NCBI GenBank assembly: GCA_004009845.1
Contig: RMBW01000121.1
Location: 1-64,000, forward strand
DNA: 64,000 nucleotides
Direction: 5' to 3'
DNA from: Davidsoniella eucalypti
Taxonomy: Eukaryota > Ascomycota > Sordariomycetes > Microascales > Ceratocystidaceae
Part shown: one piece after another, positions 9,604 to 23,000 of the stretch
Layout of the letters: each line of letters opens with the position of its first letter
Position numbering within the stretch: position 1 is the first letter of the stretch
The notes under the pieces: generated by a model
What the model was told of the DNA's origin: nothing
Database searches by the model: none
What the model saw: the letters and a program-made list of their open reading frames with translations, nothing else
Program-made: the position numbers and the translations under genes

Positions 9604-11700
9604 ATGGGCGCTACCGGAAAGCGGAAAATGAAGCGTTCAGAGGCTTCTGGTGACGATGTCTCGGAGACGGCTACAGATCCCAAGTCCTCTGGCAGAATCC
9701 AGAAGTCTTTCTTCAAGAACGCTAACAGTTGGAACCTCGAACAAGACTACGAGAACCGGCCGCGCAAACGCAACAAGAAGAGCGAGAAGGAAAGCACACG
9801 ACTGCCCATCAAGACGGCCGACGGTCGCCTGCAGCACGTACCTGACCCCCGGACGACGAATGCAGCCGATGCCGAACCCGAGAGCGAAGTCAGCGATGGC
9901 GACTGGCTAGATAACGACTCAGCTAACGGCTTAGACTCTGGTGTCGAGGAGGAGGAAGAAGAGAAGCCCGAGTTGCCTGTTAAGGAACAGGTCCGCAATG
10001 CCCAGGAAGAACTGGCCAAGATTGCCACCTCGCTCAACATGGACCCCGAAGACCACCCCGGCGCATTCAGAGCACTGGCTAAGATCGGCGACTCCAACAT
10101 ACCCGCGATTCAGAAGCTAGCTATGATGACCCAGATGGCTGTCTACAAGGACGTTATCCCCGGTTACCGGATACGACCGGCCGAGGAGGGTGCCCGGGAG
10201 CAACTGTCCAAGGAGGTCCGGACACTGCGTGCGTATGAACAAGCACTAGTGGCCGGATACCAAGGATTCATCAAGAGACTGTACCAACTTGCCAAGGCAG
10301 AGCCTCAATCAGCTCCTGCCGGCCGTAAGAAGGCTTCTGTTGGCAGCATCGCCATTCTGTGCACTTGCACACTATTGACTTCAGTGCCTCACTTCAACTT
10401 CCGTAGTGAGCTGATCAAGATAATCGTGTGGAAGCTGAGTAGACGCAAGGTCGACGATGCCTTTGTTCGCTGCTTAGATGCTCTACGGGATCTCTTCAAG
10501 GATGACGAAGATGGTCGTTACGCCCTGGAAACCATTTCAATGTTGACCAAGATGATGAAGGCGCGCGATTACGAAGTCGACGAGAGCGTTGTCAATATTT
10601 TCCTTGACCTAAGATTACTGTCCGAGTTCAACGGCACTGCATCGAACGAGCGTGCGGATGCTGAAGCTCCAGCCCAGAAGCCCAAAAAAGTCTTTTTAAC
10701 GAAGCGTCAGCGCAAGAATCGTAAAGAGGACAAGGCCCTAGAGAAGGATATGGCCCAGGCTGAGGCCATTGTGTCACACGAAGAGCGTGAGCGCCTACAG
10801 AGTGAAACACTAAAGCAAGTGTTTGCCACATACTTCCGCATCTTGAAGTTACGCTTACCTCACCTCATGGGTGCTACTCTTGAGGGTCTCGCCAAATATT
10901 CTCATCTGATCAACCAGGACTTCTTCGGTGATCTATTAGAAGCACTTAAGGATCTCATCCGACACGCCGATAACGACGCGAATGCCGAACTAGAAGGCCA
11001 GACTGAGGAGGAGGAAGAAGAGAAAGAGGGTGGCGAAGACGAAGAAGTCGATGCCCATACCCGTAATACGAGCCGTGAGGCTCTTCTGTGCAATGCTACT
11101 GCGTTTGCTCTACTTGCCGGTCAGGACGCCCACAACGCCCGCAGCGATCTACATCTAGACTTGTCATTCTTCATGACTCATCTTTACCGCTCTCTACTCA
11201 CGCTCTCCATGAACCCCGACCTCGAAAAAACCTCCCGCACCCATCTTCTCGATCCGACACAGCCCAAGCCGGCTCGTGCGGCGCCTAGTCGCGTGAACCT
11301 ACAAACCACAACCGTGCTTCTCGTGCGCTGTCTTACAGCAGCTCTGTTGCCACACTGGGGAATCCGCTCCGTGCCGCCAGTCCAGCTCGCGGCGTTCTCG
11401 AAACAACTCATGTCTTCTTCGTTACATATGCCCGAGAAGTCGAGTAGAGCGGTGCTGGCATTGCTTACTGATGTTGCTGATACACATAGTAAGAAGGTGG
11501 CGGCTCTGTGGAATACGGAGGAACGTAAGGGTGATGGCACATTCAATCCCGTGAGCGATACTATCGGCGGTAGTAATCCGTTCACTGCTACGGTATGGGA
11601 AGGCGAGATTCTCCGACGACACTTTTCCCCCCAGGTTCGTGAGGGTGTTAAAATGCTAGAAAAAGCAATTGGTGGTTCTAATGGTCGTAATGGTCGATAA
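9604..11700 (+). CDS. NOC3: Nucleolar complex-associated protein 3 (Noc3)
   Basis: Noc3 pairs with Noc2 to export late pre-60S particles from nucleolus to nucleoplasm, and in yeast also has a replication-initiation role. It is a single uninterrupted exon of 698 aa. The N-terminus is basic and acidic low-complexity (nucleolar targeting likely), then the NOC3p-type domain starts near residue 120 (VRNAQEELAKIATSLNMDPE; YKDVIPGYRIRP; YEQALVAGYQGFIKRLYQLA). The CBF/Noc-type helical region follows (ILKLRLPHLMGATLEGLAKY). An acidic insert, EEEEEEKEGGEDEEVD, lies near residue 465. The C-terminus has HWGIRSVPPV and FSPQVREGV, as expected. The frame is clean. Confidence 0.93.
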   Translation: MGATGKRKMKRSEASGDDVSETATDPKSSGRIQKSFFKNANSWNLEQDYENRPRKRNKKSEKESTRLPIKTADGRLQHVPDPRTTNAADAEPESEVSDGDWLDNDSANGLDSGVEEEEEEKPELPVKEQVRNAQEELAKIATSLNMDPEDHPGAFRALAKIGDSNIPAIQKLAMMTQMAVYKDVIPGYRIRPAEEGAREQLSKEVRTLRAYEQALVAGYQGFIKRLYQLAKAEPQSAPAGRKKASVGSIAILCTCTLLTSVPHFNFRSELIKIIVWKLSRRKVDDAFVRCLDALRDLFKDDEDGRYALETISMLTKMMKARDYEVDESVVNIFLDLRLLSEFNGTASNERADAEAPAQKPKKVFLTKRQRKNRKEDKALEKDMAQAEAIVSHEERERLQSETLKQVFATYFRILKLRLPHLMGATLEGLAKYSHLINQDFFGDLLEALKDLIRHADNDANAELEGQTEEEEEEKEGGEDEEVDAHTRNTSREALLCNATAFALLAGQDAHNARSDLHLDLSFFMTHLYRSLLTLSMNPDLEKTSRTHLLDPTQPKPARAAPSRVNLQTTTVLLVRCLTAALLPHWGIRSVPPVQLAAFSKQLMSSSLHMPEKSSRAVLALLTDVADTHSKKVAALWNTEERKGDGTFNPVSDTIGGSNPFTATVWEGEILRRHFSPQVREGVKMLEKAIGGSNGRNGR

Positions 11701-11882
11701 GATTCTACGCGGAGGGTTGCGATGTAAAGAAAATAGAATATATATAGATACTATTGATTCAGGGTTACTTCATGTCTGTACAATTACAACCAATCTCAAT
11801 CTTCTTCCTTGATCATCTTCTATCTAATCTATTTTCCGCCCGAACAGTAATACCAGTTTCCACTGTGATCTATTGTAGCTCT

Positions 11883-13165
11883 TCAGTCTGCCCAGCGCGA
11901 TGCACTCAATCCCGTCTTGGTAGTCTTAGGGGTTTCTAGCTTGACTTTTGATGTATCGATTGTACATGTATTAGTGCCACTCGGGGTAGTTGAAGGAGGT
12001 GCTAGCAAAGATCTTGCATGTGCTCTAGCACTTCCAGCTTGCTGGGTTATAGATTCGGTTGTTGGAAGGTTTTGAACTTGAGATCTAGCCCAGAAAGATT
12101 TCCGTAAGCCCTTTTTCTCGACCTGGGGCGAATCACTGCCGGGGACCCTGTTCATCGGTGTTAGGGGCAATGGACGCGGCAGATGGGGTGTGGGAGTTGC
12201 AGATGGTGTACGCCAAGACTGTTGATGGCACCGAATATCGACACTATCAAGGCTAGAACCATCGGTCTTGTAGCTTAGAACCTGAGTCAACTTCTCGGAA
12301 TCATAACCCGCTGTTAGGGTGCTTTTTGGTACAACTGAGTCTTGGTCATTATCATGACTGAGGGTCGTGTTCTCTTGAACAGAAGGTGGATCAAAAGTCA
12401 AGCCTTCCATGTCTTTGTGGTAGCGGTTATAGTACGTTTGAGACTCAAAGTTGGTACCTTTGTTGTCGATCACTGGAGACTTGGAAATGTCAATCAATAG
12501 CTCTTCCTTCTTGGGCGGAGGGCTCAAACTCTGGCTCGAGTTAGTGTCCCAAAAGCGTGATTGATTGGCCATGGCGTTAGGGAAACCTGGCATGCTCAGA
12601 CCAGACACCGAAATCGGACCATCGGGTAGATAGCTCCTGATATACTTTGCGTTGCTAGCGACATTCTGGGGATTGCTAGAGCTAGCAACTTGATGAGTAG
12701 CTTTCGATATACTCTCACGGTGATTTGTCCAAGGGCCCGAAGCTCGCCAAAATTCATGGAAGTTGCTGTTTCCTTGTGACGGATGAGATTGTGTCCGGTG
12801 CGAGTACTGTCCAATGTATAATGTTAATCATAGACCTAATATGTCTGCCCAGTTGTCAATCATACCTGTGGTTCTTGAGGCGCCACCAAGCTCGAATGGT
12901 TAAAGGTTTCACGAGTAGTTCCAGTCTCGTATTGTGCCTGTGATCTAGTGCTTGGGTGTGACGTCGTGTTGGTATGGGTAATTGGCATAGTAGTAGCGGG
13001 ACGTGTCAGAACGCTACTACCTTTCATGTCTGCCTTATCGTGCCGTGCCTTGCGTTCGGGGCGTTTGGCCTCTGTCTGTTTTTTTAAGGAGGTCTTAGCA
13101 AGTTCCCGGGCATTACCGGGCACTTGATTCGGGCGCGAACCGTTAAAAGGCACCGGAGACGGCAT
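11883..13165 (-). CDS. Hypothetical disordered Ser/Thr/Pro-rich protein
   Basis: Not recognised. The two-exon model is 13165-12866 and 12806-11883, with an intron of 59 nt (GTATGA donor, ACAG acceptor), giving 407 aa. The N-terminus is basic (KKQTEAKRPERKARHDKA). The rest is rich in Ser, Thr, Pro and Asn with a proline stretch (TPHLPRPLPLTPMNR), so it is probably disordered. It ends in KTGLSASRWAD; short GL-x-x-SRWA motifs recur, as I recall, in disordered fungal proteins, but I know no function for them. Its 3' end faces NOC3 (convergent, 182 bp apart). Confidence 0.7.
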
Positions 13166-13709
13166 TGTTACCTTAGGTATATAGTCTGCCCTGTTGTCAC
13201 TAAGATAATTTGTAGTCCTAGTATTGTTCTATCCGTGTTTCTAAATAGACAGAGCTGATGAAGACTTTTATGAGCAAGTTTCATCCGTTGTTTGCGTTAC
13301 AGTCATGAGGTGAAGTATTGGCGACAACAGGACGATCTCGTTCTGTGAGGAAGTGGCTATAAGACAGAGTCAGTTTGAAGAAAGGTTTGTGTGATGAATT
13401 GTAGGAGATGGAAACGGTTCAATTGAGAAATTAGAGCCTGACAGTAAACATACGGAGATCAAGCAGGAGAATAAAGGAAAACACCCCCAAAATGGCAACT
13501 GGTTATACTAGAAGACGTGTTACAACCATTTTAGCCGTCTCTATACATACCAGTTTAAGATGGAATATATCACACATTATATACATGCGGTATTTTATCG
13601 ACAGGAATAGAACTTCAACATTTTCAATGTAGTTCTAATTTTCCTTTTTTTTTTTTTTAAAAAAAAAAAGGCCGTTTGTCCTAGGATACACCATATAATG
13701 ATGCTCTCT
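13166..13709. other. Intergenic with a T14-A11 palindrome
   Basis: This is 544 bp between two leftward genes: the promoter of the disordered-protein gene and the 3' side of POP3. A run of 14 T (13645-13658) directly abuts 11 A (13659-13669), about 40 bp beyond the POP3 stop. Otherwise nothing was recognised. Confidence 0.6.
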
Positions 13710-14637
13710 CTACCGGCCTGTAGGCTTATCTTCTCGTGTGTCCATGAACGTTTCTTGCTCAGAAATCTTCCGGCTTTTCCGCTGGCCAATCAACGCTTGC
13801 ACCGCAATGATATTTGGCGGAACAAATTGAAATTCAGATGTCCTGTCATTGATCCACGCTGACTCGATAGGTTGTACGTACATCTGGACATATTCTAATA
13901 GTGCCTTAGAGTGAGGAGCATTATCTCGAATTGCGATGACCGAAACACGCGGCAAGCACAGGACCTCTGTCAACCGCTCGGCACAAGCAATTGACAAGCC
14001 CACTAAGCGTATTGGAGTTTCTAAAGATGAATTCCGTGATGCTACAGCGACCAACTCTGCAAAATGGCTGTGAAACATCGATGATTGGCCTGCGCGAGCA
14101 ACAAACACAGCAATGTAGGGTGTATGGCTGGCTGAAGCTGCAGTCGACGTTTTGCTGTCGACACTTTTTGATGTAGCCATCGACTGTAAGTTTCGAGTAA
14201 TATTGGACAGGCCAACATCAACAAACCCTGATATCTCAGGTCTTGGTGGCTTTAGAGCTTGTTCAACGTCTATATCCATATTCGACGTTCCAGCAGCAGC
14301 TTTTTTGGACGCAACTCTCTTCCGCTTGCGCGCTGAGCGGCCAGGTGATGGTGGCAAGTAGCGACGACGGTATTGACCTAAAGGTCCTAGAAAGCTATAA
14401 AAAGCATTAGTTAGCCAGTTCACTATCAACGCGAAGTAAGATAAGTCTCACCTAGAAAGAAGCTCCAGTATACCATTTTGATGGCTTTCTGTTATCTCAG
14501 GCCTATGTCACGCATGGTTGTTAATATTAGATATAATGATACGGTTGTGGAAATACAACATACCATGATATCGAACTATAAGGTGTTCCCAACTGGTATA
14601 CGGTCTTTTTTCTAAGTTGATTCTGTAGCTTCGCCAT
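13710..14637 (-). CDS. POP3: RNase MRP/RNase P subunit Pop3-like
   Basis: Pop3 is an L7Ae-fold RNA-binding subunit of RNase P and RNase MRP, acting in tRNA 5' and rRNA A3 processing. The spliced start MAKLQNQLRKKTVYQLGTPY then SWPEI and FLGPLGQYRRRYLPPS matches the fungal family. A basic segment, RSARKRKRVASKK, is followed by the L7Ae-like core (YIAVFVARAGQSSMFHSHFA; RVSVIAIRD) and the FVPPN-type end. Exons are 14637-14564, 14502-14452 and 14394-13710, with introns of 61 and 57 nt, giving 269 aa. The first two exons are short, so the gene is easily mis-annotated as starting within the third. Confidence 0.8.
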
Positions 14638-17076
14638 ATTGACTACTAAATGAAGCGGTTAGTAGGATTTCAAGTAACATAAGATGTTTCGTTGAAATCA
14701 TTCTACTGCCATTGAACATACCAAGAAGTAATCTAATAAATAGAACCTCAAATAATTGCTTATCGATAAAGTGGTGCACCAGAAGTCGTAACCCTTATCT
14801 TAGACCCTAGTATCGAGCATCATAAACAAATAAGTAGTCAATGATTTCCTTTGTACTTGAATGAATTGACATCTTCTATAAAATAATTATTAACAACATT
14901 TAATAGCTATTTGTTTACTTATATATAATCTTTATTAGACTGCAAAGAGTACGCAAGGTATATATTTACTTTAGAATTCAATAGTACTATCTATCGGTTA
15001 TGTAGTTCCAAGGGACGTTATTTTGCCACGGACAAGTTAATGTTTTTTTAAGGCTGATGCCTATGACCTCATAACTAATTGTCTGCTATTGGCCCAATTG
15101 TATTCGCGCGACAAGAAGCGGGCTTCATATTCTTTTTCCCCCGAAGAGAATATCCATCGCATCCCTCTGAATTACACTGGTGTGCTCATCTTAGTCTATT
15201 TGTTGACTTGCGTATTTGTATTGTTTACAAAATTTACGTCACGGAGACTACATTTCGATTATACACAATACAACTATGACAGCTGTTTGAGCCTCATTCA
15301 TAGTTCTTCAATAGGTCAGTTTGCGCCCTCAATCCTTCCCCGCGCGTTAGTACGTACATACATAGCTGTACATATGTAGCTTGTCTGTCCACCTTGGGCT
15401 TGTCTAGAATAGGGAGAATCTGGAGCTCAGGATTTCAACCAGTACACATAATCGAAGCTTACTTAGGCTTCTACCTACACAAAACTCAATCAACCTATCT
15501 GTACATACATGTACCCATTCGGTGGTTTTGTACCAACAAAGCTGTTGGCCGTGAACCCCTCCTATAACCGAAGTCTTAACATTCTGGAATGCTACTCCTG
15601 TATTCTATATCCAAAGTGGCGGGCTGTTTTATGTTCTACCCTCCATCGCTTCCTCTAGCCTTGATACCTCCCTGCCCTTTTGAGACCTAACTTTGGACTT
15701 GACCAACAACTGTTTCGAGTTGGAATTTAGTTCCTTGAACTCTTCGTCTTCTTCACCTTTAGTAGCATAGCCTTGCCCCACCCTTACTACTCATTCCAGT
15801 TATACCAATCGTGACTTGACATCAAGCTCCAGTCCCACACTTTTGATAATTCGCTTTGACGATCACATCTTGGAATATTGATCATCTCATGTAGCAGACC
15901 CTACATGTAATAATATCGTATTGAAATGAGTGGATTCATAACATCTGTTGTGCACGATCAATCATTTTAGCAGCCCCAGTCAGCAAGTGGCAAGTGCCGA
16001 CCCCCACTAGGCTGCCATTCGTTCTTTCACCTCTAGCTTTCGCTGGCTCAAGAAAGTCACTAGAAGTCAACTAAAAACTCATCTAGGCCATAAAGTTAGG
16101 CACAGTGTTTTCTGGTGTCAAAAGGCGCCGCTCTACCCCAAAATTCTATCAGCCTGTATTTGATCAACAACTCCTAGATCTGTATTTTATTTTTTATTTC
16201 CCGAAGCTTTCTGAAGCTTTACTATTCATTCTAACCCGCTGACCAACCGATCCATACCATACATTAGCATCGAATCAGCTTATTTGCTGATGCAACCAAT
16301 CATCAATCAATCGCTGCTGGGTCTAAATTTTTTGCCTTTGTTGATCTGCAATCACTTTTTTCTTCTACCGTCAGTAATTATCATACCGGCCTTGTGCATC
16401 ATATCTGCAACTTGTCTATTTTCTCCTTTATCTTACGTTTTGAAGCTGGATTGAACCTCATCCGAATCATCTGCGCTGCAATCAATTTATCCCGCTGTTG
16501 AATCTTCTATCTTCTTTTCCGCTTCTACATACAGGCACTGTTGCTCGCTCCTAGTCGGTCGGACGTCGTACCTAGATCCAAGCTCCCTTGTTGCATACTA
16601 CGGCGAACGGCCACTATCCTGGCTCACTTTGCTTGACTTCAGTTGCTCTAGTGGAACTGCTCCTTTGGGAGCTGTACGTACTACCACCATCTATATACTC
16701 TCTGAATTGTCAAAGAGCCTATTTGGAAGCCCATTGCTTGTCCATCATCATCTCTACCTGTTGTCAATATCTTGTTTGTTGACTGTATAACATCTTTCAT
16801 CCTTGTTTTGTCCGACTATCGTTACGTATAACCGATGATAAATCTTCACATCAAGTATTAATGTTTTTGTATATCCACAGTCCCTATATAAACGGACAAC
16901 TACCGAGAGACGGCTGCTCAAACCCTATTGAGAAAAACGACCTACTCGTCTGATTCTTAGACAGAACACCCCTTGAACCTTCTTGATGTGCTCCTTGCAG
17001 TACTTACTGGAACCTTAGTTCTTGTCAATTTCTAACATTATCCCGACTGGTTTCTGCTGAAGGCGAAACCGTCCAG
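14638..17076. other. 2.4 kb non-coding region upstream of the deubiquitinase
   Basis: No convincing coding or RNA gene. The first part (14638-15080) is AT-rich. From about 15650 to 17060 the + strand is pyrimidine-rich with many TCTT/CTTT tracts, the look of a long promoter plus 5' leader for the rightward deubiquitinase gene. Small open frames at 15089-15379 and 16588-16782 have no family resemblance. Confidence 0.5.
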
Positions 17077-20000
17077 ATGGCAGCCAAATCATCGCCTCTT
17101 GGTCGATCTTCAGATCACCAATCCTCTCGTGATATCTCATCTTCATCGCCTGAAATAAGTTCCACACGACCGAACCCATTTGATGAACAAAGCGAGTCTG
17201 CCAGAAAACGTCGTCGTATGCATGGCTCAGTTCCTCCAAGTATTTCAGATGATAGTGGGAGCGAGGCAAAGTCACAGTCTGCGGAGCAAACGCCACAGAC
17301 ATCATCTACACCTGGTCGTAGCCCGGGAGACCTATCTCATATACCGCAACGAATGGGCAGTATCACCCCGGAATCAATGAATCGACAAAAGTCCGACCTA
17401 CCACACATTGAGGATCTTTCTGCAGTCAGTGGAATACCAGAACCTCAAAATCTTAGTGTCCAGCCCCACAACCATTCCTCAAATAGCTGCGTGGACAATG
17501 CAATGAATCAGTCGTCCAATCGTGTTACTATCAACTTGCGATCGGCAGCAGTGTCTCTGTCTCCGTCCCCATCTCTTTCCCCCCAAACTCAGTTTTTGCC
17601 ATCTCAACATGCTCTTCTTGATGCCAAACCTGATATCAAGCCTAGCGTGGAGATAGATGGCGATATCGAAATGCTTTCAGAAAGCCTGGCTCCTGTCACA
17701 GTGGTCAATATCGCTGACAGCCCCGATATTGATAGCGATGATGATGTAGTGTGTATAGGCTCTACTATCTTGTCCGGCCCACCAGAAGTTCTTTGTGATC
17801 CTACATTGGATTTTCCTTATCGAGAAAGTGACACATTTAACGAGGTTGTCATTCGATTGAGTAGCTTTATCAGCTCTTGTAAGCTTTTCTGGTTCTTGGG
17901 CGATCATGCACTACTATCTTGAACGTAATGTTAACATATATCTCTACAGCAACCGAGGCATTCGATGAAAGTCTATTCGACTCCCTCGGGAAATGGACTG
18001 ATTCTTGGGTTACTTGGGCCAAAGGCTCGGAGAGGGCCATCGTTCTAAACTCTCTAGAGGAGAATTATAGCCTATGGGACTCATACCCAACTCTAATATG
18101 GAATTTTGCTAATCGAAAGTAAGTGATATAGCCAATATGACCATCAATCACATCCTATGGATTTACAAACGTATTATATTAAACAAAACTAACTTGCTAC
18201 ACCAGGCTTACTGATGCCATGTCACACACCGGTCCCACTTACACCGCAATTTTGACGTTCTTAGACGCTTATGCTAGACTTTGTGCCTTTTTGGTGTCTA
18301 TTGATTTAGCAAATCTAGAACTATTAGCCGAATCTCCCGAAATTTCTATCTGTCCTAGACTTTACTATGATCAGTATCTTCAACAATTCGGATCTGCAGT
18401 TAGAAGGCTTTGCGAGATCACCACCATGAATGGACAAAAGTTCAATCCGGATGTTAGTGGTGTGATATGTGCGTTTTCCATGACTGATAGCGGCCATCCT
18501 TCATCTTTGTTGAGGATCGCTTTTCTGATCGAGAAATTGGTTCCTCGATTTCCTCACCTATTCGACTCTCGGGGTGGTCTTTGCTTTGCAGTACAAACAA
18601 TAGCCGAGACTGCATCCTATCTATTGGAGCCGAATCAGCAGAGCAATATGGAGCCTTCCGAATGTGCCATCCACCTAGAACAGTGTCATCAGTTCCATGA
18701 TACTATCGTAAAACTTGACTATCTAGCCATCGATAGATATACCACCTATCTTTCCCATGATGGGTTTTTGCTCCCCCTTAGCCGATTGGGTTCCATTTTG
18801 AGATATTGCCTAACTGGGCAACACCAATTGGCACAGGAAACACTAGCAGCGTTTCTTTGCGAACATCCGGACTTGCCACCAAATATCGCAGCAGAGTGTA
18901 TATCAAATAGTCGCAAGTTTTCTATCTACACAAAACTGATCAAGTCTAGCCAAATGCAACTTCGTGTTGCAGCTGCTAGTCAATTTTGCCAAAATTTGGT
19001 CGCAATATGGAAAAAGCACGGGGAAGTTGTCGAGGATCATGGGACAGCTCTACTTGAATTTATTGCACGCCAAATCTGCGATTGCGGTGTGCTCGAATAT
19101 GTCTTCAGTCCTGTCTGTCACCCTGAAGTTTCGGGTGAATGCTTCAATATCGTGGGATTTCTCGCCGTGACTCGGGGCTTTACAAAATCTCACCTCGACG
19201 CTATCTGGCAGACACTCGTGACTTGTGCCAATCCACGAGTCATTGAATCTTTGCTGAAAGTTCTGAACAGAGTTCTTGAACTCTTCGATTACACGATAAT
19301 TGTCGCCAATTTTGAAAAAGTCCTTGAGCTCCCCACAGAGGATTTGACGAATCCTCAGTATAAAATATACATCGAGACACTATTGAAGGCTATCATGAGT
19401 AAGAGGCCAGTCGACGCACAGCTCAGCTACCTACCGTATGAGCTCTGCCTGCGGTTAATCAGAGAGTCAACTAGCACCCTCAATACGTCTAAAAACCTAT
19501 CCGATCTCCACGTGCTTGCGACCTCTAAACTGCGAGAGTTTTTTCGTCTTGGCTTAGAAACTAACGAGAGAGTTAAATTCTATGTTGATTGTATCGATGA
19601 CATTGCAGTAAAGTCGCCAACGTCAAATGGTAGTCTTTGGGGTCTTCATATCGCTATCAGGGCCAACAATCTGATCGCCGCGGAACTGCGTAGCCTTTCA
19701 GAGAAGCACGATTTCGCTAAATTGCTTATTGACGAACTAGAACATGCAGTCGTTTATAATTCGGAGCATGGCCAAGAGGCTTCACTTGGGACAGGAAATG
19801 CCGCCCGCTCGGACATTATTTCACTCATGATCCAACACCAACCAGATAAGTTTGAGGGAAAGCTCGGCATCCGTCTATGGGATCTTCTAGTTGGATCCGA
19901 GACTCTATGTCCCGAGGATCGTAAAGCTGGCTGGGCCATCATCAATGGAACCAATAGGCCAACGAGAAATATATATCCTCCTCTGGATGAAGATACTTTT

Positions 20001-23000
20001 TCGAATAACAGCTTTCTCCAGACTTGTTTCACGGCACACCTGCCAAGTCTTCCGCCTAAATGCTTATGTGATGGCGCTTTAGAGTTTGTAAAATTGAGAC
20101 TTCTGCCCCGACTTACTTGTCGAGACCGGGCTGATGACTTGCAGCTTGACGATGAACTAGGCGTAACATCCAGTGGCATCGAGGTTCTATGGAGAATATT
20201 GCTTCTATCGCCGGATGACGGTGTCGCTAATAGCGCAACTTTGACACTGGCTAGGGATATCTATACCGAAAGTCAGGCAATTCGACAATACCCGCACCAC
20301 CGAGCTCGCCAAGTTCACCTACGTTTATTGGAGCGTTGCTTAAGTCAACTTCATGTTTCGTCAAAGTGTATCAAGAAGATAACTACTAGCTCTCCAAATC
20401 TCTCGTCACCTGGCAGCATCGCGGATGAGATCGAGCTAGCTACCAAAGTTAGCACCGAGGAAGACCATGTTCGGATGTTTCTAAGATCACTGAAGCTTCT
20501 CAATACGTTTATGGAAATTTATAATGTGAAGCCTCATTTTTCTGCGCCTGACTTATGGCCATTGATACCATCTTCACCCACCCGACCTGAAGGTAATTCC
20601 GCGGGCTTGAAGATCCAAATGTTCGATAGCGGTTCTTGCACGTCGATACAACCCATTGATATTGGCCAGTTGAATACTGTGGGTTCTCTTCTTGCCTTGA
20701 TCCGACAGAAGTCTGGCTTTGACAACTTTCGCATGTACTTCTCGGGAATACGATTCTCGCCGTCAGAAGTTAACATTCGTCAAAGACTTATGGATATTGA
20801 AATGCTGCAAGGCCTTATTCTTGTGAAACGTGAAGATCGTACTATAACCAACTGTACAAGGCCTGGTGCTTCTCTCCTCGAAATAGAGCTACTGTCACAT
20901 TTTGATCAACTATGGGACTATCTTACTGCGCCAGACGCTATAGCACAGGAGGTAATTATTTCGATACACGCCTGTTATTTCAAGTACTAAATGAAAACTA
21001 ACAATCTTAGATATCCCGACTTCTGCAGAAATTTCCTGCTGATAATTCCATAATCTCAAAACTCTTAGATCAACGTGTTGATCATACGGCATTATTCCAA
21101 GCTGAGCATCCTTTCCAGGCTATCTACGTTCTTCACGCAATTCAAGATATGATCGGATCAACATATGATGGCTCTACTTCCGAAAACAACGACGATAGCA
21201 GAGATCCTGTCTGTTCAGATCGTGCCAAGCTAACACGAATTTTCAAGCTTGTTACTGACGCAATCAGTGATACTAATATGCTTGATATTTCCAAACCGCG
21301 AATGGCGCAGGTTGGCACTGGTCTAATGAATGCAATTGTACACGTTCATGATGGTAAGCCATTTCATGACATTTCACAGCTTCAGCCATATGATATTAAC
21401 ATATTTAGATCTTGTAGCCAAAACCCTGGACGGACCAATCGGTCTCCAACCCCCCTCTACCACTAGATTTGTTAGTCTATTGAAAGACGCTTTTGATCTG
21501 CACTGCAGTGCAGATGCCTTTCCCTTCCTTTTTGCCACACTTCGGGCAGTCTTGGAACTCTCAAGCGATCATGAGAATAGCTTATGGGTACCACTTTCAT
21601 CTAATGGCACCTTCTCATCTCTTTTGATGGAACTCCTTACACATCAAAGTATAAATATTCGACAAACAACCTTCAGAATCCTCCACGAAAGGGTATCCGG
21701 CCTAGAAAAGTAAGTATCTTTTGAATCATCATAGCGACACCTACTACTTCACATCAGCTAACAAATGTCCTTAAAGTGGAAAAACTTGTCACAAACGCTT
21801 AGGCCTATTCCTTTGGCCTCTCATCCTACAAACGATACCAAGCATGACAGCCATTCCGAGGCAATGTCATGAGGTTTTCGTGCTTTCCGAGTCTCTAATC
21901 TCAGGTCTCTCTCGCAACGACGAGAATGTCATTGATACGAAACAAGTAGTTGATATATGTGCAGACACACTACTTTCGTATGAATCAACCGAGGTGAGAC
22001 TTTCTTGCACACACACACAATCAATCGATAGCATGCTAATGTTTAACTAGGTGATTGGTAGCAGTGATATAGATCTATTTGCATCAGGACTTATGATAAT
22101 TATGTCACAGTGCCTCGAACTCGATCCGACATCAGTGACTGTGCTTCAGGATAGGTATGCCAAATCTCAAAACTTTGTCAAATTCTCAATTTGGATGATA
22201 CGACTTCTAACTGTTATAGAAACTTTGCGACGGCTGTGTTTTGGTCACACCTTTTTCCGCAAGACTTGGCTGTTGATGATACAGATTTACAATCTGTGAT
22301 CTTGAATCCATCTACGCGAACCTTAATGTACAATGCCTTACACAAAATTGTTCTGGGCGATGAGAAGCAACGCATGTCAATTCTCAGGTCTCTTGGGGAA
22401 CTTGTTCCATTCAATTCCTCGTCTGATTACCGTAAGATACCCAAGACACGTAGCTGAAATCATATGACTAACGCAACATATAGCCTACGAATATGATTTA
22501 GGAGCTCAATTTGAGCGATCTAAAGCCATCAGAGTCGAGTGTGGATACACCGGACTACGAAATCTGTCAAATACATGTTACTTGAACTCTCTTTTCGTTC
22601 AGTTGTTCATGAACACCGATTTCCGAAAACTCATTCTAGATGCAACCGTCAACGACGAGTATTCACAAAGTCTACTAGTCCAGATTCAAAGGCTATTTGC
22701 TAGTATGCAAGGTAGTTTTCAAAGATTCATCGACCCTACGCCAGTTGTATCCTCTATTAAAACGTTTGAAGAGGGGCCCATTGATGTGACAAATCAAATG
22801 GATGTCGATGAATTCTACAATTTGCTCTTTGATCGGATTGAATCTCACATGGCCACACCTTCGGAGAGTCAGCGTGTCCGCTCGTTCTTCGGGGGACAGA
22901 TCGTACAACAAGTCAAATCTCTTGAGTGCGAGCACGTCTCGGAAAGACTAGAATCGTTCTCGGCCATCCAGTGCGATATCAAGGGCAAAGCAAGTCTCCC

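Noticed and set aside
15089..15379. 96-codon + strand frame with one hydrophobic stretch
   Set aside because: Overlaps another frame of equal quality, no homology, and no splice or promoter support.
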